NCBI GenBank assembly: GCA_041584055.1
Contig: JBFHER010000005.1
Span: forward strand, 1 to 39,046
Reading direction: 5' to 3'
DNA: 39,046 nt
Origin: JBFHER01 sp041584055
GTDB lineage: Bacteria; Bacteroidota; Bacteroidia; Bacteroidales; UBA5342
This document shows positions 33,401 to 39,046 of this stretch, piece by piece; the stretch's first letter is position 1, and each line of letters opens with the position of its first letter. The position numbers and the translations under genes are program-made. The notes beneath the pieces are model-generated. The model was not told where the DNA came from, ran no database searches, and saw only the letters and a list, made by a program, of their open reading frames with translations.

Positions 33401-34411
33401 ATGAAAGTAATTGAAAAATACAACGATAGTTTACATAACCCATACTGGAAGTATCAATTAGGCCCTGAAGCCTACGAAGTGAAGGATACGCCGCTTCGTG
33501 TTGAATCCATCAAGAAGGCACTTCGAGCTGACAAGCGATTCGAATTTGTAACTGCCAAAGAATTTCCGGAGAGACTGATCGCAAGGATTCATCCTTACCA
33601 CGATTATATTCTAAAAACAGGTCTAAGTCTGAAGGATGATGATGAAGAGTTTTATCCGGATCTTTTCCCCGGAGAAGGGGCAAACCTAAAGAAAAAAATT
33701 GATTCGCCTTTATGGGGTGGGATTTGGTGTACAGACGCAGTGACTCCTATTAAAAAGAAAACCTATGAAGTAGCCCGCGCATCTGCGGAAACAGCTTTAA
33801 CGGGGGCTGAACTAATTCGAAATGGACTTGAAAAAACAGTTTACGCTTTATGTCGTCCATCAGGACACCATGCTGGTCCCCGAGTTTTTGGCGGTTATTG
33901 TTATTTTAACAATGTTGCAACAGCAGCAGAGTATTTATTGCCTGAAGGAAAAGTTGCCATTGTAGATATTGATTATCATCATGGAAACGGAACGCAGGAG
34001 TTTTTTGATGAAATTAAATCGGTCTTTACTGCATCCATTCATTGCGATCCTTCAAATGAATATCCGTACTTTTGGGGATACGATGACGAAGTAGGAAAGG
34101 GACAGGCAGTTGGGACGAATCATAACGAACCTTTGCCCAAGGATGCAAACTTAGAGCTGTATTCAGCCGCTGTAGATCGAATTATTAATAAGATACGTGC
34201 ATTTAATCCAGCTTTTTTAATAATAGCCGCGGGATTTGACACACATATGGATGACCCGATTGGAGGTTTAAAACTTTGCAGTGAAGATTATATCAAAATT
34301 GGCAATCAGTTTAAATCGTTAGATATTCCAACATTGGTGTGCCAGGAAGGTGGATATAACGTTAATGTGCTTGGCGATTGCGTGAAGAATTTTCTCCAGG
34401 GATTTATGTAG
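33401..34411 (+). CDS. Histone-deacetylase-superfamily amidohydrolase, acetylpolyamine amidohydrolase-like
   Basis: This 336-residue zinc amidohydrolase has the arginase/deacetylase fold. The active-site pair is in RPSGHHAGP (His156, His157). Zinc ligands are in VDIDYHHGNG (Asp191, His193) and AAGFDTHMDDP (Asp280). The C-terminal glycine-tyrosine motif is QEGGYNV (Tyr319). The CDPSNEYPYFWGYDDE insertion resembles the acetylpolyamine amidohydrolase branch rather than AcuC. Substrates of that branch are acetylated polyamines or related short-chain N-acyl amines. The gene starts 6 bp after the ATP-grasp/P1 stop codon, so the two are certainly one operon. This points to a small N-acylated or peptide-conjugated amine as substrate, but the link is inference. 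Confidence 0.92.
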   Translation: MKVIEKYNDSLHNPYWKYQLGPEAYEVKDTPLRVESIKKALRADKRFEFVTAKEFPERLIARIHPYHDYILKTGLSLKDDDEEFYPDLFPGEGANLKKKIDSPLWGGIWCTDAVTPIKKKTYEVARASAETALTGAELIRNGLEKTVYALCRPSGHHAGPRVFGGYCYFNNVATAAEYLLPEGKVAIVDIDYHHGNGTQEFFDEIKSVFTASIHCDPSNEYPYFWGYDDEVGKGQAVGTNHNEPLPKDANLELYSAAVDRIINKIRAFNPAFLIIAAGFDTHMDDPIGGLKLCSEDYIKIGNQFKSLDIPTLVCQEGGYNVNVLGDCVKNFLQGFM

Positions 34412-34530
34412 GATTTAATTTGACTGTTGTGATATTCCGAGTCAAAGCCTATGAAAGCGATGTTCAGAAGTGTGAGCTTGGTTGTTTAAGCTAAGTTAAG
34501 CTGGAAAGTGATAACACTTGTAAGTGCAGT

Positions 34531-34666
34531 TTCTAAGATATGTCAAGTGTATGCGTAATGGCTGTTTACGGAGCTCATCACCATCAAACCTTGAAGGTGT
34601 TGATACGAGCCACAAACCTTGATATTTAATACTTTCCCAGCCATTACGTATGATATATTGTTAGCG
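34531..34666. repeat. attC-like palindrome A (after the cytochrome gene)
   Basis: An 11-bp perfect inverted repeat, CGTAATGGCTG (34554-34564) with CAGCCATTACG (34638-34648), lies inside a longer imperfect palindrome. The right outer box is GTTAGCG (34660-34666); the left partner TTCTAAG (34531-34537) is degraded. The loop holds a secondary hairpin (CACC...GGTG). It begins 20 bp after the cytochrome stop codon. Total length is about 136 bp. Confidence 0.5.
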
Positions 34667-34686
34667 GTATGTTGTTGCTTGAATCA

Positions 34687-36540
34687 CTAAAGTCTATAAA
34701 TTATTTTAAATACTTTTTCCATTTCTCCTGCTTTTACTTTTAGAGAATAAGTTCCATTTGTTAGGTTATTCAAAGTTATTATTGAATTGTTTGTTGTTCC
34801 GTTTCCAATTAATGAACCATTTAAGTTATACAGACAGTAAGAAATTGGCCATTGGGTTACACCTTCAATATAAACATTTCCACTTGTAGGGTTGGGGTTT
34901 ATTTTCAATTGCAATATTTCTGTTTCTTTTAAACTTGTAGTCGAAAAAATTTGTTCTTGCCTCGCTATTATTTCTGTTTTAGGTAAACTCTCATAACTAT
35001 ACATTTGAGTAAACCTTTTAGATTCGTCAGTTTCTGAAACCGAAATATGGCTTCCATAAATTGGCTTTATGCTTTGATAACAAATCTCATAACCATATTT
35101 TAAAGTATTGCCTAAAAATGGTAGTTTATACGTTATGCGGTCTGACCCAGAACCCTCTGCTTCAAGTTCGCTTTTGTTAAAGTTTCCATCTACTCTTGCT
35201 TTCCCTGTAACAGCTATTAAACTATCATATGGTTGATTATTTACAAAACCAATTGGAGGAATCCTATTGTCTTTTAGATATTGTGAAGCTTCCAATAAAA
35301 TAGTTGTTACTTCGTTTAATGTGTTTCCTAAAACAGCCTCGTAAATCTGAACATTCTCTTCGTTCGAAATTGTATCGTAATGCATTTCAAATCCAGTCTG
35401 AGAAAGAATATTACCTTGTTTGTCATATTTTCCCGATTCAAATAGAGTATCTCCTTTTTCATCCATTGCATAAAAGTGAATCCATATGCGCCTACTTGGA
35501 AATCCGGTAGGTAATTTATGTCCTGTCTTGTTCTTTAAGGTTATATCAACTAATATTTCATTGTTGCTATAACTTACATTAGAACTAACATCTATCGAAC
35601 GATTATTTAAATTTTTCAAGGAATAATATGCAGTCGTGTCCAAATTAGCAATGCCACTATTTATTCCTAGTTCTGTGTAATTATCCTTCATCATTTGATT
35701 TATAATGGTGTTACCACCTACAAAAAGATGTTCGAATACAGGGCTACGTTTGTTTGCTAAATTTCCTGGCAGTGATGAAACCTTCATTTCTTCATTTACC
35801 ATTGGCATGTGGCATACCTGACAAGACATTTCTTGCGCTGGATAAGTACTGTTCAACCATTCATAGTAAGGCATTTGCTCCGGAAAATAACCTGCAACAT
35901 TGCCATCTTGGTCTACATATGGTGTAGAAAGTGTATGACATGTTGCACATAAGGCCGATGATTCAATATGTGTACCGTGAACAGGAGTATAACCCGTATT
36001 ATTAACCATGGATGTGGTAAACGGATTTTCATAGGGTCCATACATTTTCTTATCTGGCTCAATCTGATAATTTCCAGAAAAGCTTTCAACAGCGTTCAAA
36101 TTATCAGGGGCAATTTGATGACACACCGCACAGCTGACACCATCTAGGCTTAAAGGGTCTTGTTTTAACTCGTTAAATGTAAAATGCGAACTACCGTCGT
36201 ATATTGCTTCGGTACGTCCCATTGGGGCATGACATGTTGCACATTTATCCTCAATTATCTCTTGTAAATGTGGGTTTTCTTCAACCTCTGAGCTAACTTT
36301 CGCTTGCCAATAGGGGTCTTTAGCCGCATTTCCCATCATACTGGATTGCCAATGATATACAGGAGAAACGTCTCTACCTGCAGAATTAATTAATACTCCT
36401 TCTGAACCTGAATGACATAATATGCAATTTCCCGAACCAGTAAACAAGTCAGAATTATTCGTAGGCAAATTATTTACTAATAAAGTAAAACTACTTATGA
36501 TTAAACCAACTAGTCCTAGAAGTAAAATAGACTTTTTCAT
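34687..36540 (-). CDS. Pentaheme cytochrome c with type IX secretion C-terminal sorting domain
   Basis: The start is MKKSILLLGLVGLIISSFTL, giving 617 residues; an in-frame ATG seven codons upstream would spoil the signal peptide. Five CxxCH heme-binding motifs follow: CILCH, CATCH, CAVCH, CATCH and CQVCH, all within the first 260 residues. Distal histidines in SPVYHWQSS, TPVHGTHIES and similar segments may be axial ligands. The middle is beta-rich (NKTGHKLPTGFPSRRIWIHF). The C-terminus (LQLKINPNPTSGNVYIEGV, then LTNGTYSLKVK) is a type A T9SS sorting domain. The product should be an exported or surface multiheme cytochrome for electron transfer outside the cell. The array position suggests horizontal mobility; no partner reductase is adjacent. 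Confidence 0.92.
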   Translation of the reverse strand: MKKSILLLGLVGLIISSFTLLVNNLPTNNSDLFTGSGNCILCHSGSEGVLINSAGRDVSPVYHWQSSMMGNAAKDPYWQAKVSSEVEENPHLQEIIEDKCATCHAPMGRTEAIYDGSSHFTFNELKQDPLSLDGVSCAVCHQIAPDNLNAVESFSGNYQIEPDKKMYGPYENPFTTSMVNNTGYTPVHGTHIESSALCATCHTLSTPYVDQDGNVAGYFPEQMPYYEWLNSTYPAQEMSCQVCHMPMVNEEMKVSSLPGNLANKRSPVFEHLFVGGNTIINQMMKDNYTELGINSGIANLDTTAYYSLKNLNNRSIDVSSNVSYSNNEILVDITLKNKTGHKLPTGFPSRRIWIHFYAMDEKGDTLFESGKYDKQGNILSQTGFEMHYDTISNEENVQIYEAVLGNTLNEVTTILLEASQYLKDNRIPPIGFVNNQPYDSLIAVTGKARVDGNFNKSELEAEGSGSDRITYKLPFLGNTLKYGYEICYQSIKPIYGSHISVSETDESKRFTQMYSYESLPKTEIIARQEQIFSTTSLKETEILQLKINPNPTSGNVYIEGVTQWPISYCLYNLNGSLIGNGTTNNSIITLNNLTNGTYSLKVKAGEMEKVFKIIYRL

Positions 36541-36714
36541 AATTATGTTTTTAATTGTCATTAGGAAATACCATAGTATTAAAATTACGATTAATTAGGG
36601 AAAAATAGATTTAAATACTTCGTCCTTTTGAAAAAACTTTTATCAAAAACAAATCCGCGAATACCCTCCCTTTGAATGAATTTGCTTCTCTCTTTCTCTC
36701 TTGGATCCAATTTT

Positions 36715-36790
36715 GCACAACGGTGCAGCTATGCGTAGTTTGCCTGTGTTGCGCCTGCGGCAGGCATATTACGTATAGTTATTGTTGGCA
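36715..36790. repeat. attC-like palindrome B (between cytochrome and toxin genes)
   Basis: This 76-bp palindrome has the outer boxes GCACAAC (36715-36721) and GTTGGCA (36784-36790). The inner arms are CTATGCGTA (36729-36737) with TACGTATAG (36770-36778, one mismatch) and TGCCTG (36741-36746) with CAGGCA (36761-36766, perfect). It ends 8 bp before the inferred 5' end of the intron remnant. Confidence 0.55.
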
Positions 36791-37041
36791 TTTCGTTGGT
36801 GTGTCCTGCGTAACTCAAGGATGCAAATTAATAATATTGAGTGACATAACTGTAGATTAGATGAAGAAATATTATGTATTACATACTATGGGCTTCGGCT
36901 AATTTGATTAGGCGGATTGGTCAAACCACCTAAAGGTGCTGTTCTTTCACGGGATGGTATTGAGCGTTTAGGAAAAGGTATTGAATGTTAATTTCAACAT
37001 TACGATATCAGGTATGAGTTTGCAGAGATGAATGCAAGTGA

Positions 37042-37411
37042 ACCCTCATTGAGGTCTCGAGAATAACGTATGTTGTGTCAAAATCGAGGGGACAGCCGCC
37101 CCGAGAGACAGCATCTGACGAACGCCTTCGAGAGTTAAAGATTCATCGTATGGTGCATTTTAACATCCAGAAACTGTCCGAAATACTGGCACCGTATTTA
37201 CGGGGTTGGATTAACTATTTTGGTCATTTTTAATGTAACTGGGTTGAAACGGGCTATGCAACTATTGAACCTTCGGCTCATCAAATGGGTAATCAATAAG
37301 TATCGTCGGTACAGGCGAAAACCGCGAAAACTAGCATGGAACTGGTTGGGCAACATTTATAAATGTTATCCACATTTGTTTGTGCATTGGACGTATGGTT
37401 TTCATCCTTAG
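37042..37411 (+). pseudogene. Group II intron reverse transcriptase/maturase, C-terminal remnant
   Basis: One frame (37042-37233) reads through the maturase/thumb region, including RELKIHRMVHFNIQKL and APYLRGWINYFGHF, then stops. The continuation is in another frame (to 37411) and contains NLRLIKWVINKYRRYRR and LGNIYKCYPHLFVHW, the usual end of the intron-encoded protein. A frameshift lies near 37230. The whole reverse-transcriptase core is absent and a stop (37039-37041) precedes the fragment, so no active protein can be made. These fragments identify the element as a retroelement independent of the RNA structure. Confidence 0.8.
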
Positions 37412-37425
37412 AGTTCTTCTTCGAA

Positions 37426-37490
37426 GAGCCGTAGCGCCTATGCTAAAGCTTCGGCGTAAGCATATGATGGGAGACTATCACGTACGGTTC
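37426..37490 (+). ncRNA. Group II intron domain V with 31-nt hairpin insertion
   Basis: Without positions 37434-37464 the remaining 34 nt form a normal domain V: GAGCCGTA and TACGGTTC close the stem, and TGATGG/CTATCA pair around a GAGA tetraloop. The inserted 31 nt contain TATGCTAAAGC and GCGTAAGCATA around a TTCG loop, nearly complementary (two mismatches). Domain V is the catalytic core, so the RNA is probably inactive. Confidence 0.7.
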
Positions 37491-37532
37491 TGTGAGAGGT
37501 TTAGGGGTGAGATTCCCCTTTACCTACTCGAC

Positions 37533-37847
37533 TTATTTTTTTCCTTTCAAGAATTTAAGCAATTTCTTAGGGTTCTGTCTATTATCCCAAAATCCTGTTA
37601 TGAAAATTTGTGACTCTGTCCGTTTGTATAAAATACTGTAATGTCCAAGTGAAATAGCTCTGGTTTCACTGAATTCAGTGTTCTTGCCCATTTCTGGATT
37701 TATTCTGAGAAGACTTATTCTTTCTTTGATTAGGTTATTCAGCTTTATGGAATAAGAGTTACTTTTATTTCGATTATTCCAATATTCAAATGTATGATTT
37801 CTTTGGGCAATTGCGGTTTTGGTCCAAAATATTTTTAGCTTAGCCAT
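37533..37847 (-). CDS. RelE/ParE family toxin
   Basis: This 104-residue basic protein fits the RelE/ParE fold: KLKIFWTKTAIAQRNHTFEY, LNNLIKERISLLRINPEMG, a beta strand region ISLGHYSILYKRTESQIFIT, and the C-terminal FWDNRQNPKKLL typical of Bacteroidota ParE-like toxins. Such toxins inhibit ribosomes (RelE) or gyrase (ParE). The target cannot be told from sequence. Its start overlaps the antitoxin gene by 13 bp, a normal toxin-antitoxin arrangement with the antitoxin first. The intron remnant ends exactly at the last base before its TAA stop codon, so the coding sequence is undamaged. Confidence 0.88.
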   Translation of the reverse strand: MAKLKIFWTKTAIAQRNHTFEYWNNRNKSNSYSIKLNNLIKERISLLRINPEMGKNTEFSETRAISLGHYSILYKRTESQIFITGFWDNRQNPKKLLKFLKGKK

Positions 37848-38068
37848 TGATTGTCCAATTTCTCAAGTTCTGATTCAGAAACAATTTCACCAGCTTCAAT
37901 GTCTTTTTCACTCATCAATAACATTTCAATCTGTTCTGAGGAAAACAATACTTTCTCTTCTTCTTTGGTGGACTCAAATATGCTGTCTATTGCTTTAAGA
38001 AGCTTTTCATTATTAGTGGCCAATACTCTGTCAATAAGTTTATTTTTTATGGTTTCAATGGTCTTCAT
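37835..38068 (-). CDS. Antitoxin of the RelE/ParE module
   Basis: This is a 77-residue acidic protein with a helical start (MKTIETIKNKLIDRVLATNN) and an acidic C-terminal part (SEKDIEAGEIVSESELEKLD) that should wrap the toxin. It matches the short antitoxins found before RelE/ParE toxins in Bacteroidota. Autoregulation is likely, since a TAnnTTTG box and a 13-bp perfect palindrome lie upstream (38103-38133). The gene leads its own promoter, unlike the neighbouring cassette gene, as is common for toxin-antitoxin cassettes. Confidence 0.85.
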   Translation of the reverse strand: MKTIETIKNKLIDRVLATNNEKLLKAIDSIFESTKEEEKVLFSSEQIEMLLMSEKDIEAGEIVSESELEKLDNQWLS

Positions 38069-38102
38069 CTCATACAGAATTGATTTCTTATTTCAATATT
38101 TT

Positions 38103-38133
38103 CAAAGTTAGTTAGATTTTCTTAATTATTAAG
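38103..38133 (-). promoter_or_regulatory. Promoter and palindromic operator of the toxin-antitoxin operon
   Basis: On the minus strand a TAACTTTG box (38110-38103) matches TAnnTTTG and lies 34 bp upstream of the antitoxin start. Ten bases further upstream is the perfect palindrome CTTAATTATTAAG (38121-38133). Its position fits an antitoxin-bound operator that blocks the -33 region. Confidence 0.5.
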
Positions 38134-38196
38134 GATCTCCTAGAACAATAACATTTGTTTACGATTCAAATGTACAAATAAGCTTCAAAAAATGGA

Positions 38197-38328
38197 GCCT
38201 AACGGTTTGTGCAGGCTAAGTGCGGCAAAGTTTTCAAACGAAGTTTGATTTGTCCAGCCTAAATTAGCTTTGTGCGAAGTTGTTATTTTTTAATTTATAA
38301 GCCGCATTTAGTTTGCACTTTGTTATGT
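38197..38328. repeat. attC-like palindrome C (after the small membrane protein gene)
   Basis: The outer boxes are GCCTAAC (38197-38203), an exact RYYYAAC, and GTTATGT (38322-38328). The main arms are GTGCAGGCTAAGTGCGGC (38209-38226) and GCCGCATTTAGTTTGCAC (38301-38318). They pair at 15 of 18 positions, and the three mismatches keep G-T wobble on one strand. The palindrome begins 8 bp after the stop codon of the 188-residue protein gene on the minus strand. This is the best attC match in the window. Confidence 0.65.
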
Positions 38329-38336
38329 GCTGCCAT

Positions 38337-38903
38337 TTATTCTTTTTGAACTATTTTTCTTACTCCCTTATCATTTAAAATCATCATTTTTTTGAAGGTC
38401 TTACTATTATATGTCAGGAATAGTGGCACATATATAAACAGTGAAATAATTATCGGGAAAAGATAACTTTGAAGAACAGTAACCTGTTCCTCCAAATTTA
38501 TTACAAGCACTCTATAACCTTGGACTGTTGTTGTTACGAATAATAATGGAATTAAAAATAAAAGTCTTTTCCTGTGTTTTTTGTCTCTCCGAACCAGGAA
38601 GAATATTATTACAATCAAATATAAATTTAGAATGATATCAAGCAGTTCACTTGAAAATATGACAACCCCATTTATACTCCCAACATTTGGTAAGTATTTG
38701 GATTTGAATGCTACAAAGTCAAAAATTAACGTTTTAACATTATTTGCATCCATTGATACATACCAAATCAAAAAAATACACCAAAGAATATTAATGACTT
38801 TTGAAATTTTAAAGTCAGGTTTGTCGAAAGAATATATTTTTTGATTCGCGGAAAATGGAATTAGAAAAACAAAAAATATAAGTATAAAAAATGTGATATT
38901 CAT
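38337..38903 (-). CDS. Small multi-pass membrane protein, function unknown
   Basis: The 188-residue protein matches no family I recognise. It is hydrophobic with about five predicted helices: 1-18 (ITFFILIFFVFLIPF), 34-52 (VINILWCIFLIWYVSM), 86-103 (SELLDIILNLYLIVIIFFLV), 112-128 (KRLLFLIPLLFVTTT) and 143-163 (LQSYLFPIIISLFIYVPLFL). Short basic loops (RRDKKHRKR) lie on the presumed cytoplasmic side. The stop codon is 8 bp from palindrome C and the start only 31 bp from palindrome D, leaving no room for a full promoter between D and the gene. That fits a promoterless cassette read from upstream. Confidence 0.65.
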   Translation of the reverse strand: MNITFFILIFFVFLIPFSANQKIYSFDKPDFKISKVINILWCIFLIWYVSMDANNVKTLIFDFVAFKSKYLPNVGSINGVVIFSSELLDIILNLYLIVIIFFLVRRDKKHRKRLLFLIPLLFVTTTVQGYRVLVINLEEQVTVLQSYLFPIIISLFIYVPLFLTYNSKTFKKMMILNDKGVRKIVQKE

Positions 38904-38933
38904 AGTTCTAATTTTATCTTTTCATGGAATTAT

Positions 38934-38999
38934 GACTAACGGTAACTTTTTAAAATCTTAATTTGCTGTCATTCAGCATTTTAAAAATTATCGTTAGCA
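38934..38999. repeat. attC-like palindrome D (upstream of the small membrane protein gene)
   Basis: This compact 66-bp palindrome has outer boxes GACTAAC (38934-38940) and GTTAGCA (38993-38999). After CTAACG the left arm reads GTAAC then TTTTTAAAAT; the right arm, reverse-complemented, gives ATAA then TTTTTAAAAT. So the arms pair except for one extra C on the left and one mismatch. The centre is a second hairpin, GCTG-TCATT-CAGC. A leftward TACCTTTG box (39005-38998) overlaps its right edge. An extra unpaired base in one arm is typical of attC sites. Confidence 0.6.
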
Positions 39000-39046
39000 A
39001 AGGTAATTAATCAGCTCAGTAAAGATAGATAATTTGTCTTCATATC

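Larger units (their letters stand above)
36799..37532 (+). mobile_element. Internally deleted group II intron remnant
   Basis: The 3' end is clear. Domain V begins GAGCCGTA (37426) and ends ACGTACGGTTC (37480-37490). Domain VI runs TGTGAGAGG...CTACTCGAC to 37532, ending in AC as group II introns do. The 5' end is inferred at GTGTG (36799-36803), which fits the GUGYG consensus. At 734 bp it lacks most of domains I-III and of the reverse transcriptase; full copies are about 2-2.5 kb. Domain V carries an extra 31-nt hairpin (37434-37464). It lies between the toxin stop codon and palindrome B, antisense to the toxin gene. Confidence 0.75.
34531..38999. mobile_element. Integron-like gene-cassette array (inferred)
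   Basis: Four imperfect palindromes with AAC...GTT outer boxes (34531-34666, 36715-36790, 38197-38328, 38934-38999) alternate with leftward genes. Reading the minus strand, each gene or gene pair is followed by a palindrome: the 188-residue membrane protein 8 bp later, the toxin 8 bp later once the intron is removed, and the cytochrome 20 bp later. Upstream distances are longer (31-175 bp). No integrase is in the window; it would be expected beyond its right end if the reading is correct. Other repeat families could mimic this, hence the moderate confidence. Confidence 0.5.

Noticed and set aside
36672..36860. 62-codon frame across palindrome B
   Set aside because: Its sequence is dominated by the palindrome arms, so it is a by-product of the repeat and not a gene.
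37426..38328. Group IIC-attC intron, the class that targets integron attC sites
   Set aside because: Domain VI and the CTACTCGAC end fit the mobile ML/CL-like classes, and the insertion lies beside, not inside, the palindrome.

Overview
The window reads as chromosomal DNA of a Bacteroidota bacterium (Flavobacteriia/Cytophagia-like; I cannot place it further). The grounds are an AT-rich composition, a type IX secretion C-terminal sorting domain, a BT_3928-type DoxX protein next to DUF1599 and tpiA, few clear Shine-Dalgarno sequences, and promoter-like TAnnTTTG boxes. I see no rRNA, tRNA or CRISPR array.

Layout. 1-970: a leftward padR-pspC pair with an operator-like array of 18-bp repeats upstream. 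971-3632: DUF1599, a DoxX-like membrane protein and triosephosphate isomerase, closed by a strong terminator. 3753-12375: housekeeping and miscellaneous genes (glycosyltransferase, two DUF1801-type proteins of which one carries a CDGSH motif, PEP carboxylase, a serine hydrolase, and a divergent HxlR regulator/YhdH-type oxidoreductase pair). 12436-23714: a nitric-oxide and nitrosative-stress island. A quinol-type NO reductase (leftward) diverges from RIC (di-iron Fe-S repair), an NsrR-like Rrf2 regulator and a hemerythrin. A racemase-like protein, a ferredoxin, DUF2024, an ABM-fold protein, a PepSY membrane protein, a methyltransferase and a cupin follow, then two DUF438/hemerythrin/PAS proteins flanking a DUF1858-DUF2249 protein. 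23810-30669: a GH30 glycosidase, an MG2/TonB-plug surface protein, and a CPA2 cation:proton antiporter with a DUF3124 lipoprotein. 31256-34411: a two-gene module made of an ATP-grasp ligase fused to a self-cleaving P1 (DmpA-type) aminopeptidase, followed by an acetylpolyamine-amidohydrolase-like deacetylase.

34531-39046 is accessory DNA. Four imperfect palindromes with AAC...GTT outer boxes alternate with leftward genes: a pentaheme cytochrome with a T9SS tail, a RelE/ParE toxin-antitoxin pair, and a small membrane protein. Each gene's stop codon lies 8 or 20 bp from a palindrome once an internally deleted group II intron is removed. This is the expected arrangement of an integron-type gene-cassette array with attC-like sites, although no integrase is in the window. 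The intron remnant is itself damaged: its domain V carries a 31-nt hairpin insertion and its reverse-transcriptase gene is reduced to a frameshifted C-terminus.

The most interesting signals are the cassette array, the ATP-grasp/P1-peptidase/deacetylase module, and the symmetric divergent promoter between nor and RIC.
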